DNA of 5,320 nucleotides, taken from the NCBI GenBank assembly GCA_937925515.1, contig CALALP010000052.1:1-5320 (forward strand). Reading direction: 5' to 3'. A program made the translations under genes and the position numbers. This DNA is from an uncultured Lachnoanaerobaculum sp. GTDB taxonomy: Bacteria > Bacillota > Clostridia > Lachnospirales > Lachnospiraceae. Within the stretch, counting starts at the first letter, position 1. The number at the start of each line of letters is the position of its first letter. Positions 5,284 to 5,320 of this stretch are shown in pieces. Below the pieces are notes generated by a model. It did not search any database. It had not been told where the DNA came from and saw only the letters and a list, made by a program, of their open reading frames with translations.

Positions 5284-5320
5284 ATATATAATACAGGGGG
5301 CTTGGGTTTTCCTCGCCGTA
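5284..5320. other. Unassigned sequence after pyrG
   Basis: The first nine bases after the stop are AT-rich. From about 5294 the sequence turns abruptly G/C-rich (AGGGGGCTTGGG, then CCTCGCCG), unlike the surrounding genes. It forms no complete hairpin inside the window, so no pyrG terminator can be called. It may be the left edge of a repeat or of a terminator that continues beyond 5320. Confidence 0.3.

Overview
The window is AT-rich DNA with strong Shine-Dalgarno sites and sigma-A-type promoters. Its proteins (a TyrRS with a 'KMGKT' loop, a 536-residue CTP synthase, a class I-alpha DAHP synthase) read like low-GC Bacillota. A clostridial, Lachnospiraceae-like anaerobe is my best guess, but that placement is an inference from protein style and not a search result.

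Layout. Bases 1-955 are the right-hand part of an IS1182-type insertion sequence: the C-terminal 259 codons of its DDE transposase, a 3' noncoding tail with a large hairpin, and a terminal inverted repeat ending ...CGACAGCCCC. The element ends 15 bp behind the stop codon of a minus-strand DAHP synthase gene (971-1999), the entry step of aromatic amino-acid synthesis. That gene diverges from tyrS (2117-3340, tyrosyl-tRNA synthetase) across a 117-bp gap. The gap holds two well-formed promoters whose -35 boxes are only 5 bp apart, and there is no room for a T-box leader. Downstream, pyrG (3673-5283, CTP synthase) has its own strong promoter just behind the tyrS stop. The final 37 bases are unassigned.

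The most unusual part is the 332-bp tyrS-pyrG gap. It appears to hold two small non-coding elements, one nested in the other. An outer MITE-like element (3408-3663) has termini GAGGTTGTTACAC / GTAACAGCCCC. An inner one (3457-3608) has termini GAGGGTGTCG / CGACAGCCCC and contains a 17-bp perfect hairpin. The inner element's right end matches the right end of the IS in the same window at 13 of 15 bases, so that IS family is a plausible source of the transposase that moved it. The outer element lies between a perfect but now orphaned Shine-Dalgarno sequence (3400-3406) and the pyrG start codon. Removing it would restore near-ideal spacing. This suggests that insertions rebuilt the pyrG leader and forced use of a weaker ribosome binding site.

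The three intact genes are housekeeping functions. The DAHP synthase and tyrS share an aromatic/tyrosine theme, and pyrG is functionally separate. I see no defence system, CRISPR array or RNA gene. The interest lies in mobile-element remodelling of regulatory DNA.
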